DNA from: Cryobacterium inferilacus | GTDB taxonomy: Bacteria; Actinomycetota; Actinomycetes; Actinomycetales; Microbacteriaceae | DNA: 64,000 nucleotides | Direction of reading: 5' to 3' | Assembly: GCF_019599185.1 (NCBI RefSeq) | Contig: NZ_JAIEUL010000001.1 | Location: 310,001-374,000, forward strand | Shown: piece after piece, positions 51,515 to 60,705 of the stretch | Layout: every line of letters starts with the position of its first letter | How positions within the stretch are numbered: position 1 is the first letter of the stretch | Position numbers and translations under genes: made by a program | The notes under the pieces: model-generated | The model's database searches: none | Seen by the model: the letters and a program-made list of their open reading frames with translations, nothing else | Told to the model about the DNA's origin: nothing

Positions 51515-51520
51515 TAGGCT
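51515..51520 (+). promoter_or_regulatory. -10 box TAGGCT of the GNAT gene
   Basis: TAGGCT lies 8 nt before the ATG at 51529 with no SD in the spacer CTGCGCAC, so the transcript would be leaderless or start one nucleotide before ATG. Confidence 0.5.
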
Positions 51521-51528
51521 CTGCGCAC

Positions 51529-52650
51529 ATGGAGCCCCGTTCGTTCGACGTCGGTGAGTTGGCCATTCCGTCCGAGCCGGCCGGCCCCGGTTGGGCGGAT
51601 TTCGCGGCCGCCGCCGCCGTGCGGAACGCCGTGGAGGAGGACGCGTACGGCACCGGGGTGCTCGCGCATTCCGCCGAGGAGCAGTTGCCCGCCTGGCTGA
51701 CCCAGCAACACGAACCCCGCCGGCTGTTCGTGGCGCGCGTCGATGGTGTCGTCGTGGCACGCGCGGTCTACGAAACCCTGGCCGATCCGACGTCTGACTT
51801 CGCTTGGTTCACCGTCGAGGTGCTCCCCGCTTTCCGCCGCCTGGGACTCGGGTCCGCCCTGGCCGACCTGCTGGACGCCATCGCCGCTACCGAACGGCGC
51901 ACGGTCAACGTGGTCTACGCGATGTCGCCGGATGCCCCCGGTGAACGCCTGTGGGCGCCGACGGGATTCGGTTCGGTGCCAGTGGGCAACCCGGAGGTGC
52001 GGTTCCTGCTGCGACGGGGTTTCCACCTCGAACAGGTGGAACGCGGCAGCATCCTGCTGTTGCCGGTCGCGCCGGCCGCTCTCGACGGCTACCGCTCTGC
52101 CGCCCAGGCGGTGGCGGGTGACGACTATGCGGTGCTCAGCTGGACCGGTCCAACGCCACAGCGGTGGTTGGATGACCTCGCGCTGCTGTACACCCGCATG
52201 TCAACCGATGCGCCAACGGCGGGCCTGCACGAACCGGAGGACGTCTGGGACTCCGACCGGCTGGTGGCCGAGCAGGCGGCGAGTTGCACCGGCGGACGGG
52301 TGGCACTGGTGTCCGCGGCGCTGCACCGGCCAAGCGGCCGGCTGGCCGGGTTCACCGAGTTGTCGGTGCCGACGGATCCGCGGCGCTCAGTGGAGCAGGA
52401 CGACACGCTCGTACTCAGGGAGCACCGCGGCCACAGGTTGGGCATGCTGATGAAGGTGGCCAACCTGCAGCACCTCGCCCAGCAGTTCCCCGAGCAGACC
52501 GCCATCACCACCTTCAATGCCGAGGAGAACCGGTACATGCTCGCCGTGAATGAGGCGCTCGGCTTCGTGCCGATGGGCTACGAGGGTGCGTGGCGCAGGG
52601 TCAGCGCAGCCGCTGGCAGCGCGGGCAGTAGTGCGACGACCGATTCATGA
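51529..52650 (+). CDS. GNAT family N-acetyltransferase, double-domain
   Basis: The 373-residue protein starts MEPRSFDVGELAIPSEP. Two GNAT-like halves are seen: the first with FTVEVLPAFRRLGLGSALADLLDAIAA (acetyl-CoA site, about residues 95-120) and the second with LREHRGHRLGMLMKVANLQHLAQ (about 305-330) and TFNAEENRYMLAVNEALGF. The acyl acceptor is unknown. It overlaps the convergent mutM gene by 50 bp at the 3' end. Confidence 0.82.
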   Translation: MEPRSFDVGELAIPSEPAGPGWADFAAAAAVRNAVEEDAYGTGVLAHSAEEQLPAWLTQQHEPRRLFVARVDGVVVARAVYETLADPTSDFAWFTVEVLPAFRRLGLGSALADLLDAIAATERRTVNVVYAMSPDAPGERLWAPTGFGSVPVGNPEVRFLLRRGFHLEQVERGSILLLPVAPAALDGYRSAAQAVAGDDYAVLSWTGPTPQRWLDDLALLYTRMSTDAPTAGLHEPEDVWDSDRLVAEQAASCTGGRVALVSAALHRPSGRLAGFTELSVPTDPRRSVEQDDTLVLREHRGHRLGMLMKVANLQHLAQQFPEQTAITTFNAEENRYMLAVNEALGFVPMGYEGAWRRVSAAAGSAGSSATTDS

Positions 52651-53557
52651 ACTTGGCGCGCACCAGCTCGGTGCCGCAGCGCGGGCACGGTCTCCCGTGC
52701 TGGCCGTAGGCGTTCAGGCTGTGGGAGAAGTAGCCGGACTGGCCGTTGACGTTCACGTACTGGGCGTCGAAACTGGTGCCGCCCTCCACGAGAGCGCGCA
52801 ACAGGATCGCGCGGACCGCCGCCAGCAGCCGTCGGGCCGTGGCGGGCGAGAGCGAACCGGCGGGCTGATCGAAGTGCACCCTGGCGTCGAAGAGGGCTTC
52901 GTCGGCATAGATGTTCCCGATTCCGCTGACCACCTTCTGGTCGAGCAGCACCCGTTTGATGCCGGAGCGGCTGCGGGCCAGCACGCGATAGAAGTCGGTG
53001 GCACGGAAGGCGGGGTCGAGCGGGTCGCGGCCGATGTGCGCCACCTGGCTGGGGATCAAGGCGGTCCAGGCCCCGGCGGGCGCCGGCTCAGGAGAACCCG
53101 GCGCGAGGCCGGGTCCGGAGTACCCGGCCGCTCGGCCGTCGGCGGTGGGCTGCATGGTGTCGACGGCCATGCTGCCGAAGATGCGCTGATCCACGAAGTG
53201 CAGCGCGAGTTCGCCGTGCACGGGATGGTCCAGGCTCAGGCGGATGCGCAGCAGCGGCTCCGCCGGCTCGCCGGGGGTACGGAGCAGGACCTGGCCGCTC
53301 ATGCCGAGGTGGGCCACCAGGGCCCGGTCAGGGGCCGCCGTGGCCGAGGGCGCACGCAGCGGCAGCCAGAGGAATTTGCCGCGGCGCACGGCCGAGTCGA
53401 TGCGGGCGCCGGTGAGCAGCGCCTCGAAATCGCCCAGCGCCACGTCGTGACGGCGCAGGGAGCGCGCGTCGAAGACCTCCACCCCGGTGATGAGCGCACC
53501 GGTCACGGCGGGTTCCAGGCCCGCACGAACGACTTCGACCTCGGGAAGCTCTGGCAT
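52601..53557 (-). CDS. mutM: formamidopyrimidine-DNA glycosylase
   Basis: MutM (Fpg) removes 8-oxoguanine and cuts the abasic site. The 318-residue protein begins with the catalytic MPELPEVEVV (P2 as nucleophile, E3), has the conserved Lys region RRGKFLWLPL, the H2TH helix with DQKVVSGIGNIYADEALF and the C-terminal zinc finger CPRCGTEL...HYCPRCQ. Extra Ala/Gly/Pro loops (about residues 65-75 and 135-160) enlarge it. It overlaps the GNAT gene and is 3 bp from rnc. Confidence 0.95.
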   Translation of the reverse strand: MPELPEVEVVRAGLEPAVTGALITGVEVFDARSLRRHDVALGDFEALLTGARIDSAVRRGKFLWLPLRAPSATAAPDRALVAHLGMSGQVLLRTPGEPAEPLLRIRLSLDHPVHGELALHFVDQRIFGSMAVDTMQPTADGRAAGYSGPGLAPGSPEPAPAGAWTALIPSQVAHIGRDPLDPAFRATDFYRVLARSRSGIKRVLLDQKVVSGIGNIYADEALFDARVHFDQPAGSLSPATARRLLAAVRAILLRALVEGGTSFDAQYVNVNGQSGYFSHSLNAYGQHGRPCPRCGTELVRAKFMNRSSHYCPRCQRLR

Positions 53558-53560
53558 CGA

Positions 53561-54328
53561 TCAGGTGCGGGTGCGCAGCCGGGTCCACGCGTCGAGGGCC
53601 GCGGCCATCTCGGCGTGTTTCTTGCTGGTGCCTTCACCCGTGGCGGTCACGCTGGACCCGACGGTGACCGTGGCGATGAAGACTTTCGAGTGGTCAGGCC
53701 CGCTCTCGGCGACCGAGTAGACGGGCACTCCGGCGCCCAGCCGGGCTGCGGTCTCTTGCAGGCTGGTCTTGGGATCCATCGAGATCCCGAAGTGCCCTGG
53801 GTCGGACAGCATCGGCTGGATGAGGCGCAGCACCAGCGCGGTCGCCGATTCCACCCCGGTGTCGAGGTAGGCGGCGCCGATCAGGGCTTCGACGGTGTCG
53901 GCGAGGATCGACGATTTGTCGCGGCCGCCGGTGAGAGTCTCACCCTTGCCGAGGCGCACAAAATCGCCCAGACCGATGCCGCGGGCGATCTCCGCCAGAG
54001 CGGTCGTCGATACCAGGCTGGCTCGCCTCTTGGCGAGGTCACCCTCAGGCAACAGCGGGAAGTCGCGATAGAGCATCACGGTGACGGCCTGACCCAGGAT
54101 CGAGTCGCCCAGGAATTCCAGGCGTTCGTTCGTCGGCAGTCCGCCGTTCTCGTACGCGAACGAGCGGTGCGTCAACGCGAGTTGCAGCAGGTCCTCATCG
54201 ATCCGGAGACCGAGCACCTGCTGCAACGCAGCGAGGGAACCCTTCTGCGCGCCGCGGGCAGCAGAAACTCCTGCAGCGTTCATGCCTGCAGGAGTTCCTG
54301 TTGCGGGATCGGCGTCAGAACCTGACAC
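53561..54328 (-). CDS. rnc: ribonuclease III
   Basis: RNase III cuts double-stranded RNA in rRNA precursors. The 255-residue protein has the catalytic NERLEFLGDSILG and ADTVEALIGAAYLDTG (both with acidic metal ligands) and a C-terminal dsRNA-binding domain (TSLQETAARLGAGVPVYSVAESGPDHSKVFIATV). The N-terminal 30 residues are a variable Ser/Thr/Ala-rich extension. GTG starts at 54328. It follows rpmF closely. Confidence 0.95.
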   Translation of the reverse strand: MSGSDADPATGTPAGMNAAGVSAARGAQKGSLAALQQVLGLRIDEDLLQLALTHRSFAYENGGLPTNERLEFLGDSILGQAVTVMLYRDFPLLPEGDLAKRRASLVSTTALAEIARGIGLGDFVRLGKGETLTGGRDKSSILADTVEALIGAAYLDTGVESATALVLRLIQPMLSDPGHFGISMDPKTSLQETAARLGAGVPVYSVAESGPDHSKVFIATVTVGSSVTATGEGTSKKHAEMAAALDAWTRLRTRT

Positions 54329-54349
54329 GGTTGTGCACCAACCCTCTGA

Positions 54350-54553
54350 CTAGATGTCAGCGACCTTGCGGCCCTTGTACTCCATGAAGAGTGCGGTGCC
54401 GGCGGCGTCGGTGACGACCTTCGCACGGTGCGGGAGGCTGTAGACAACCTTGCCGTTTTCCATGGTCTTGACCAGGGTGGGCGCTTCGGCCTTCCAGCAG
54501 GAACGGCGGCTGCGGGTGTTGGAGCGTGATTGCTTGCGCTTCGGGACTGCCAT
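54350..54553 (-). CDS. rpmF: 50S ribosomal protein L32
   Basis: L32 is 67 residues here ([22 protein letters not shown]...). It lacks the CxxC pairs of the zinc-binding form, so it is of the zinc-independent type; the single Cys is isolated. It begins 2 bp after the yceD stop, the common yceD-rpmF pairing. Confidence 0.95.
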   Translation of the reverse strand: MAVPKRKQSRSNTRSRRSCWKAEAPTLVKTMENGKVVYSLPHRAKVVTDAAGTALFMEYKGRKVADI

Positions 54554-54555
54554 GA

Positions 54556-55128
54556 CTACTTCTCTTCTCTATCCGGTACAGCATGAATGTCGTCATCCGT
54601 GCTGATGCTTTCGGAAGCTTGGAATTCCAATAGTGCGGACCAGCGGGGATCCTGCACGTCACTCGGTTCAAGTTCAGGGGAAGTGGCACGCCGTTCCCCG
54701 GTCTCTGGGTCGAGACCCGGGCAATCCCGCCGGCAAACCGGCTGGAACGGCAGTGACAACACCACTGCATCCCTGATTAGTGGTTCAAGATCCACGTGGT
54801 CATCTTGAACCGCACACTCATAAGCTTCGTCTAGATCGTACGCGAAAAGCTCGGTAAAATGAACTCGGACAGGCAATTCGATGTCAATCAGGCATCTTCC
54901 GCACTCTCCGGCGGCTTTTCCGGTCACATCGGCGGTCACCAGGATGCCCTCGTGGATGCACTCCAGACGCAGATCGGCCTCGAGGGTGGAGCCGGCCTTC
55001 ACGGCGACAAGCGCTTCACCGAGGTCGTGGGGAACGACGATGTCGATTTGTCGCTCATACATCGTTCCCGGGCGGTTGATCATGTCGCGGACGTCAACCT
55101 TGTACGGGGTCTTCTTGAACTTGTTCAC
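54556..55128 (-). CDS. YceD family (DUF177) protein
   Basis: The 190-residue protein (GTG at 55128) matches the YceD/DUF177 pattern: [44 protein letters not shown] and [14 protein letters not shown]. Four Cys (CGRC, CRRDC) could bind metal. YceD is linked to rRNA or ribosome accumulation; function not fully established. It is the usual partner upstream of rpmF. Confidence 0.9.
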   Translation of the reverse strand: MNKFKKTPYKVDVRDMINRPGTMYERQIDIVVPHDLGEALVAVKAGSTLEADLRLECIHEGILVTADVTGKAAGECGRCLIDIELPVRVHFTELFAYDLDEAYECAVQDDHVDLEPLIRDAVVLSLPFQPVCRRDCPGLDPETGERRATSPELEPSDVQDPRWSALLEFQASESISTDDDIHAVPDREEK

Positions 55129-55139
55129 AAGGGAAAATT

Positions 55140-57518
55140 CTACGCGCCCGTTGGGGTGCGCTCGTCCGCCGCCCCCTCCCGCACGTCGGCGGTGTCCCCG
55201 GCCAGGCCCATCCGACGCAGGACCGGCGAACTCAGCGATGCCGGCACCAGCACGGCCCGTAGCCGGTCCAGCCGGCTGGAACCGCCCCGCACGGCCCGCG
55301 TGACGGTGTCGAGGTCGGGGAGCAGTCGAGGGTCACCGGCAGCGGCCGGGGCCGGACGCCGGGCGTAGCGGGTGCGTTCCGTGGCAACGAGCAGACGATC
55401 GAGTGCCGCCGTCACCTCCGGCGTGTCGCCCACTCCCCGTCTGGCCAGGAGACCCTCGGACAGTTCCCTGGCGGTGAGGGTGTCAGACACCCCCACCCCG
55501 TGGTCCACGGCGGTGTCGGTCAGCTCCTGCCAGGCGACGGCGGCATCCGCCCGGCCATCCGCCAGCCGCAGCCGACGGCGGCGTGCGCGCCATCGGCGCC
55601 ACACGCCAGGGACCAGCAGGAGGATCAGCAGGCCGACCGCCACCAGCCCGATGCGCAGGAGGATCTCGCCGACCCCGTCATCCGTGGTCGTGTCCGTCGA
55701 CAGGCTGTCGGTTTGGAGGCCGTCGGCGTCATTCTGCTGCGGCGCCACCTGGGGTGCTGCGGCGCCCGTGGGCTGGCCAGACACCGCCGAGTTCTCCGGC
55801 TGCGCGTAGTCGGGAATCGACCCGCGCCCCGGGGTCGGTTCGAACGGCACCCAACCCACACCGGTGAAATACAGTTCCGGCCAGGCGTGCAGGTCGTGCG
55901 AATCGACGTTGTACCGGTTGAGCCCGTCGATGACCGTGGACGTGCGGGTGCCGGGCAGGTAGCCCAGCGTGATCCGTGACGGGATGCCCAGGCTGCGGGA
56001 CATCATCGCCATGGCGGAAGCGAAGTGCACGCAGTATCCGCGCTTGGCCTCCAGGAAGGTGCCGATGACATCCGCACCACCACCGTCGTAGCCCTCGTCG
56101 ACGGGCGCCTCGGTGTCGTAGGTGAAGTCGCTCCCGCGCAGGTAGTCCTGCAGCGCGACGGCAGCGTCGTAGTTCGAGGTCGCTCCAGCGGTCACGGTTC
56201 TGGCCGTCTCGCCGATGACGGCGGGGGTGTCGGCCGGCAGTACGAGGGACGGCTCAATACCGATCGGGTAGCGACCATCCGCCTGCCGCAGCTGCTCCCT
56301 GGTGGGCTGCAGCTCCAGTGACGTCACCGAGTACCTCTGCCCCACGGTGGTGCTGTCGGCACTCGAGATCGATCGGGTGTTGTTGTTCCAGAACCAGTCC
56401 CCCGTCAGGCCCGCCACGCTCGTCGCCGGCACGGGAACGGGAAGCAGGTCTGTGGCCACACCGTCGATGCCGACGACGGTCGTCACGGTGGTCCTGGCGA
56501 CCTCCTGGGTGAGCCCGGGCGGGATCTCGATGTCGGTGACGGTGTTCTCCGGGTCGGGCTCGACTGCGCGTGGCAGCCAGGTCGCTCCCCTGATGTCGTC
56601 GAGGGTGAGCAGGGCGAAATACGGTTGTTCCTCCGCGGAGGTGCGGTAGTGCAGTGCTGGCCCGGCCTGGGGGCGGCGGAGGTCGTCGCCGAGGTCGATC
56701 ATGGGTGTGATCCCCGAGCCGAACAGGGCGCTGCTCGACCGTCCGCCCGAGGCGGCTCCGCCGTACTGCGGTACGCTCGAACTCACGACGAGAGCGGCGA
56801 CGATCCCGAGCGCCGCGATGGCGACGGTGCCCCGCAACGCCACACCGTCGCTGCCCACCGGGGCCACGGGTCCCGCGGTGTCGACAGCGGGCGGGCGGAG
56901 GTGCACCTCCACTCTCAGGAGCACGAGGTAGGCCACCGCCGTCGCGACCAGCGCGGTCCAGCCCGCGCCGTCTGGCTCGACCACCCCGGGCACCGCGATC
57001 GGCACCAGCACCGGTATCCCCGCCAGCGCCGGCCAGCGCAGGCCGATCGCCAGGGTGTCCATCAGGATCGCCAGGACCCCCACCCCGACCGCCAGGAGGA
57101 ACAAGATGCCGTCGAACACCTCCGCGGGCGTGTCCTGGGTCTGAATCGACACGATCCCGGCCTCGGCCTGATCCGCGAACACGGTGAGGGTGTCCCCGGT
57201 CGGAAGCAGCCAGAGCAGCCCGGTTCCGCTGCCGAAGAGCAGGGTGAGCAGCAGCACCAGCACACCCATCGTCAGCACCGGCACGAGGGCCGCCGGCGCC
57301 CTGGCCCTGCGGATGCCGGCCGCGGAAGCGAGGACCACGGTCGCGACGATCAGGAGCACCCACCACCAGGCCGATCCGGCCAGCACCGACCCGAGGGCGC
57401 TGCATCCGGCCAGGAGGAGCACCAGCAACATCAGCGACAACGGCCAGCGCACGGGAACGGGTGGCCTCGTGCGGCGGGCGGGGCGGGCGGCCCGGCTAGT
57501 ACCGGTCACTGTGATCAC
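55140..57518 (-). CDS. transglutaminase-like (TgpA-type) membrane protein
   Basis: The 792-residue protein starts at the GTG at 57518 (VITVTGTSRAARPARR), overlapping the DUF58 stop; the longer open frame upstream is antisense noise in the DUF58 gene. Several membrane helices (about residues 27-240) precede an extracellular domain with the transglutaminase-core catalytic Cys in AKRGYCVHFASAMAMM, then HDLHAWPE and VPFEPTP. A final helix (about 640-660) leads to a cytosolic tail with a DUF4129-like helical part. The natural substrate is unknown. Part of a MoxR-DUF58-transglutaminase unit. Confidence 0.88.
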   Translation of the reverse strand: MITVTGTSRAARPARRTRPPVPVRWPLSLMLLVLLLAGCSALGSVLAGSAWWWVLLIVATVVLASAAGIRRARAPAALVPVLTMGVLVLLLTLLFGSGTGLLWLLPTGDTLTVFADQAEAGIVSIQTQDTPAEVFDGILFLLAVGVGVLAILMDTLAIGLRWPALAGIPVLVPIAVPGVVEPDGAGWTALVATAVAYLVLLRVEVHLRPPAVDTAGPVAPVGSDGVALRGTVAIAALGIVAALVVSSSVPQYGGAASGGRSSSALFGSGITPMIDLGDDLRRPQAGPALHYRTSAEEQPYFALLTLDDIRGATWLPRAVEPDPENTVTDIEIPPGLTQEVARTTVTTVVGIDGVATDLLPVPVPATSVAGLTGDWFWNNNTRSISSADSTTVGQRYSVTSLELQPTREQLRQADGRYPIGIEPSLVLPADTPAVIGETARTVTAGATSNYDAAVALQDYLRGSDFTYDTEAPVDEGYDGGGADVIGTFLEAKRGYCVHFASAMAMMSRSLGIPSRITLGYLPGTRTSTVIDGLNRYNVDSHDLHAWPELYFTGVGWVPFEPTPGRGSIPDYAQPENSAVSGQPTGAAAPQVAPQQNDADGLQTDSLSTDTTTDDGVGEILLRIGLVAVGLLILLLVPGVWRRWRARRRRLRLADGRADAAVAWQELTDTAVDHGVGVSDTLTARELSEGLLARRGVGDTPEVTAALDRLLVATERTRYARRPAPAAAGDPRLLPDLDTVTRAVRGGSSRLDRLRAVLVPASLSSPVLRRMGLAGDTADVREGAADERTPTGA

Positions 57519-58983
57519 CCCCGTGCTCCCCCGCTCGCAGCCACGTCGCGTCCACCGGGGAAACGGCGGTGAGCGGCACACACTGCCAGCCGGCCTCGAC
57601 GAGGCGGTCGACGGCGGGTGCGGGCATGGTGTCGAAGACGAAGGCGACGGCCGGCTGGCAGAGCGGTCGCAGAGCGGCCACGTCGGTGGTGTCGGCCGTG
57701 TTCGTGTCGACGAGCACGGCGAAGGTGGGGATCTGTCCGCCGCCCGGCCGTGTGCTCGGCCGAGCCGGGCCGCTCGAGCCGCCCCCGGCCGTTGCCGGCG
57801 TGCCTGCGGGACCGGCGTGGTCTGTGCGCACGACCCGCGCCAACGCATCCAGCAGCGCCCGCGAGCCGGCGGGGCCCGTGAACGCGACCGGTTCATCGCC
57901 GCGGAGACCACCGTGACTGCCCGCGTCGGGGTCGACGATGAGGCGTCGTTCGCCGCGGCCGGAGCGCTGCGGGCTCAGGGACGATGACCCCAGCGGGGAC
58001 GGGATCAGCTGGGACGGCCCGATCTCGATCATTTCCACCCGGAATCCCCCGTCGAGGAGGTGCTCGGCGATCGAGGCGACGAGTTCGACGGCACGCTCGA
58101 ACTCCGGGGAGTACCCCGACGTGGCCGGGCTGCCGCCGCGGGTCGTGTCCAGCACGATCCGGGCTTCGGGGTGGCTGCGCTGCTCCTCCTGCCGCACCAT
58201 GATCTCGCCGTGCCGGGCCGTCGCGGGCCAGTTCACCCGGCGCATCGGATCACCCGGGCGGTATTCCCTGGCGATCAGCTCGTCGGAATCGTTGTTGAGG
58301 TGTCGCAGTCGCTCGTGCCTGGCCCCCTCTCCCCTGGTGATCGACACCCCGTTTCCGGGTAGCGGGGTGACCCGTGGCGTGACCGTGAGATCGTGTGGAC
58401 CGCCCACCGGCCATTCGGCGTACGCCAACCCGAACGGATCGACGCGGCCCAGCATCAGCGGCCCGATGGCGTAGCTGCCGCGGCGCGCCGGCCTGACCTG
58501 GTAGGTCACCACCGCGGTGTCCTTGGCGCTGGGCCCTCCGGTGCGGGCGGCGCCGAGGGGGCGGAGGGGTTGGGTGTCCGGCACCACGATCCCGCCTCCC
58601 GCCGTGTCGCGCCAGCGCAGCCCGGAGACGGGCATGTCGGCGAGATTGCGGATCTGCAGCGTCACGGTGGACGCCAGCCCGGCGGGGACGCTGCCGGGCC
58701 GGAAGGTGCGGCTGACGGTGACCCGCACCGGGTGCACCAGCACGTATCCCAGCGCCACCACCGGCACCAGCACCAGCACGCCGGCCATGAAGAGCAGGTC
58801 ACGGAGGTCGAAGCCCCACGCGCCGATGAACAGGGCGGAACCCACCCCCAGGAATAGGCCGCCGCGCAGGGTGGGGCGCACGAGCCGGCGGGAACGTGCC
58901 ACCGGCGGCGGGCTGGACCAGGACCCCGTGGCGGTTCTCTCCCGCTGGGGTTCGCCGGCCGGGCTCACGGTCGTCTGCGCCAT
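57496..58983 (-). CDS. DUF58 domain protein
   Basis: The 495-residue protein has an N-terminal membrane region (two helices about residues 38-85), then an extracellular/peripheral beta domain and the DUF58 core LIAREYRPGDPMRRVNWPATARHGEIMVRQEEQ. It ends with a vWA-like part (VLDTTRGG...PTFAVLVDTN). Members occur next to MoxR and transglutaminase-core proteins. Overlaps the transglutaminase gene by 23 bp. Function unproven. Confidence 0.88.
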   Translation of the reverse strand: MAQTTVSPAGEPQRERTATGSWSSPPPVARSRRLVRPTLRGGLFLGVGSALFIGAWGFDLRDLLFMAGVLVLVPVVALGYVLVHPVRVTVSRTFRPGSVPAGLASTVTLQIRNLADMPVSGLRWRDTAGGGIVVPDTQPLRPLGAARTGGPSAKDTAVVTYQVRPARRGSYAIGPLMLGRVDPFGLAYAEWPVGGPHDLTVTPRVTPLPGNGVSITRGEGARHERLRHLNNDSDELIAREYRPGDPMRRVNWPATARHGEIMVRQEEQRSHPEARIVLDTTRGGSPATSGYSPEFERAVELVASIAEHLLDGGFRVEMIEIGPSQLIPSPLGSSSLSPQRSGRGERRLIVDPDAGSHGGLRGDEPVAFTGPAGSRALLDALARVVRTDHAGPAGTPATAGGGSSGPARPSTRPGGGQIPTFAVLVDTNTADTTDVAALRPLCQPAVAFVFDTMPAPAVDRLVEAGWQCVPLTAVSPVDATWLRAGEHGGDHSDRY

Positions 58984-59010
58984 GTCTGCTGCCCGGCCCC
59001 GCTCACGGCC

Positions 59011-60114
59011 CTACAGCCGGCCCTGCACGCCCGTCGGCACCGGCGTGGCCGCCAGGATGCGCCGCACCGTCTCTTCGATGAGCAGCGCGCTGTCCTGGGA
59101 TCGGTGCCCTAGTGCCCGGGTGGTCGGCACGAGCCGGTGCCCGAGGACGGCGACCGCGAGGGCGTCGATGTCGTCGGGGAGGACGTACTCCCGGCCGTGC
59201 AGGGCAGCCTGCGCCTTGGCCGCCCTGATCAGCTGCAGGGTGGCGCGTGGGCTTGCTCCCAGCCGCAGGTCGCGGTCTTCCCTGGTGGCCCGCACCACGG
59301 CGACGGCGTACTCCTTGACGGCGCCGGACGCGTACACCCCGCGGGCGGCGGTCATCATGCCGCGTAATTGGGCGGCGGTGACGACGGGGTCGATCTGTAC
59401 CAGCGGGCTGGTCAGGTCGCGGGAGTCGAGCATCGCCAGCTCGGACTGGGAATCCGGATAACCCATCGAGATCCGCGCCATGAACCGGTCCCGCTGCGCC
59501 TCCGGCAGGGCGTAGGTGCCCTCCATCTCGATCGGGTTCTGGGTGGCCACGACCGTGAACGGCCGATCGAGCCGGTAGCTGTGGCCGTCCACGGTGACCT
59601 GGCGCTCTTCCATGCACTCCAGCAGCGCGGACTGGGTCTTGGGGCTGGCGCGGTTGATCTCATCGCCGATCACGATGTTGGCGAAAATGGGTCCTGGCTT
59701 GAATTCGAATCGGCGCTCGGCCTGGTTGTAGACCGATACTCCGGTCACGTCCGACGGCAAGAGGTCGGGGGTGAACTGGATGCGACTGACGCTGGAATCC
59801 ACCGACTTGGCCAGGGCCTTGGCGAGCATGGTCTTGCCCACCCCCGGAACATCTTCGATGAGCAGGTGCCCCTCGGCCAGCAATACCGTCAACGCGATCT
59901 GCACGGCGGAGTGCTTGCCGTCGATGACGGATTCGACGTTCCGCATGATCGCCAGTGCGGCGCGCTGCACATCGTCGAGGGAGACGATGGTGTCCCCCTC
60001 GGCGTGCTCCGGGTGCCGGTCGGACACGCTCTCCCGCACCGAGGTGGTTCCCGTCGACGCCGCACCGCTCGTCAGGTCGGTGCCGGTGCCGAGCTTCCCC
60101 TGGAAGGTGTTCAT
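59011..60114 (-). CDS. MoxR-family AAA+ ATPase
   Basis: The 367-residue ATPase has Walker [16 protein letters not shown], Walker [24 protein letters not shown], sensor motifs [23 protein letters not shown] and the C-terminal lid [24 protein letters not shown]. MoxR proteins act as chaperones that mature metal- or vWA-domain proteins; the DUF58 protein next door is the likely partner (inference). The ATG overlaps the coaD stop (ATGA). Confidence 0.92.
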   Translation of the reverse strand: MNTFQGKLGTGTDLTSGAASTGTTSVRESVSDRHPEHAEGDTIVSLDDVQRAALAIMRNVESVIDGKHSAVQIALTVLLAEGHLLIEDVPGVGKTMLAKALAKSVDSSVSRIQFTPDLLPSDVTGVSVYNQAERRFEFKPGPIFANIVIGDEINRASPKTQSALLECMEERQVTVDGHSYRLDRPFTVVATQNPIEMEGTYALPEAQRDRFMARISMGYPDSQSELAMLDSRDLTSPLVQIDPVVTAAQLRGMMTAARGVYASGAVKEYAVAVVRATREDRDLRLGASPRATLQLIRAAKAQAALHGREYVLPDDIDALAVAVLGHRLVPTTRALGHRSQDSALLIEETVRRILAATPVPTGVQGRL

Positions 60115-60599
60115 GCGAGCGGTCGATTCAGGAATGCGGCCACCGCGGGCGGCACGTACGGGGCGATGTCCCCGCCCAGGGCGGCGACCTGCCGCACCAG
60201 CGAGCTCGACACGTGCGCGTGGGCGGGATCGGGGAGCATGAAGATCGTCTCCACCTCGGCGAGGTTGCGGTTGACGATGGCCATCGGGGTTTCGTAGGCG
60301 ACGTCGATCTGCGAACGGATGCCCTTGACGAGCACGCTCGCCCCCACATCGATGCAGTAGTCGACGAGCAGCCCCACGCTCCAGGAACTGACAACGATGT
60401 TGCTCGGCAGTCCGCCTTCGGCGATAGCGCGCTCGATGAGGGACACTCGCTGGGTGATGGGCAGCAGCGCCGACTTGTTCGGGTTGTGCACCACCAGCAC
60501 GTGCAGCTCGTCGAACAGTCCGGCCGCTCGTTGGATCACGTCGAGATGCCCCAGTGTGACGGGGTCGAAGGAACCAGGTACGACGGCGATCCTGCGCAT
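60111..60599 (-). CDS. coaD: phosphopantetheine adenylyltransferase
   Basis: CoaD makes dephospho-CoA from 4'-phosphopantetheine and ATP. The 162-residue protein from the ATG at 60599 (an upstream GTG at 60608 is possible) has [17 protein letters not shown] (nucleotide HxGH-like), [14 protein letters not shown] and [14 protein letters not shown]. Its stop overlaps the MoxR start. It usually follows rsmD in actinobacteria; here rsmD is on the other side of recG, inverted. Confidence 0.95.
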   Translation of the reverse strand: MRRIAVVPGSFDPVTLGHLDVIQRAAGLFDELHVLVVHNPNKSALLPITQRVSLIERAIAEGGLPSNIVVSSWSVGLLVDYCIDVGASVLVKGIRSQIDVAYETPMAIVNRNLAEVETIFMLPDPAHAHVSSSLVRQVAALGGDIAPYVPPAVAAFLNRPLA

Positions 60600-60705
60600 A
60601 CGGTTCACCCTAGCGCCAGGCCGTGGCCAGCGCTGCCCGAGCGTTGCGGATCGGTCGGACGTCGAGGCCTTTGCCAGGGAGAGCGCTCAGTGCCCCCCAG
60701 ACGGG

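Noticed and set aside
57519..57911. In-frame upstream extension of the transglutaminase-like protein
   Set aside because: It is Arg/Ser/Pro-rich, overlaps the DUF58 coding sequence and lies before the first membrane helix; GTG at 57518 is the better start.
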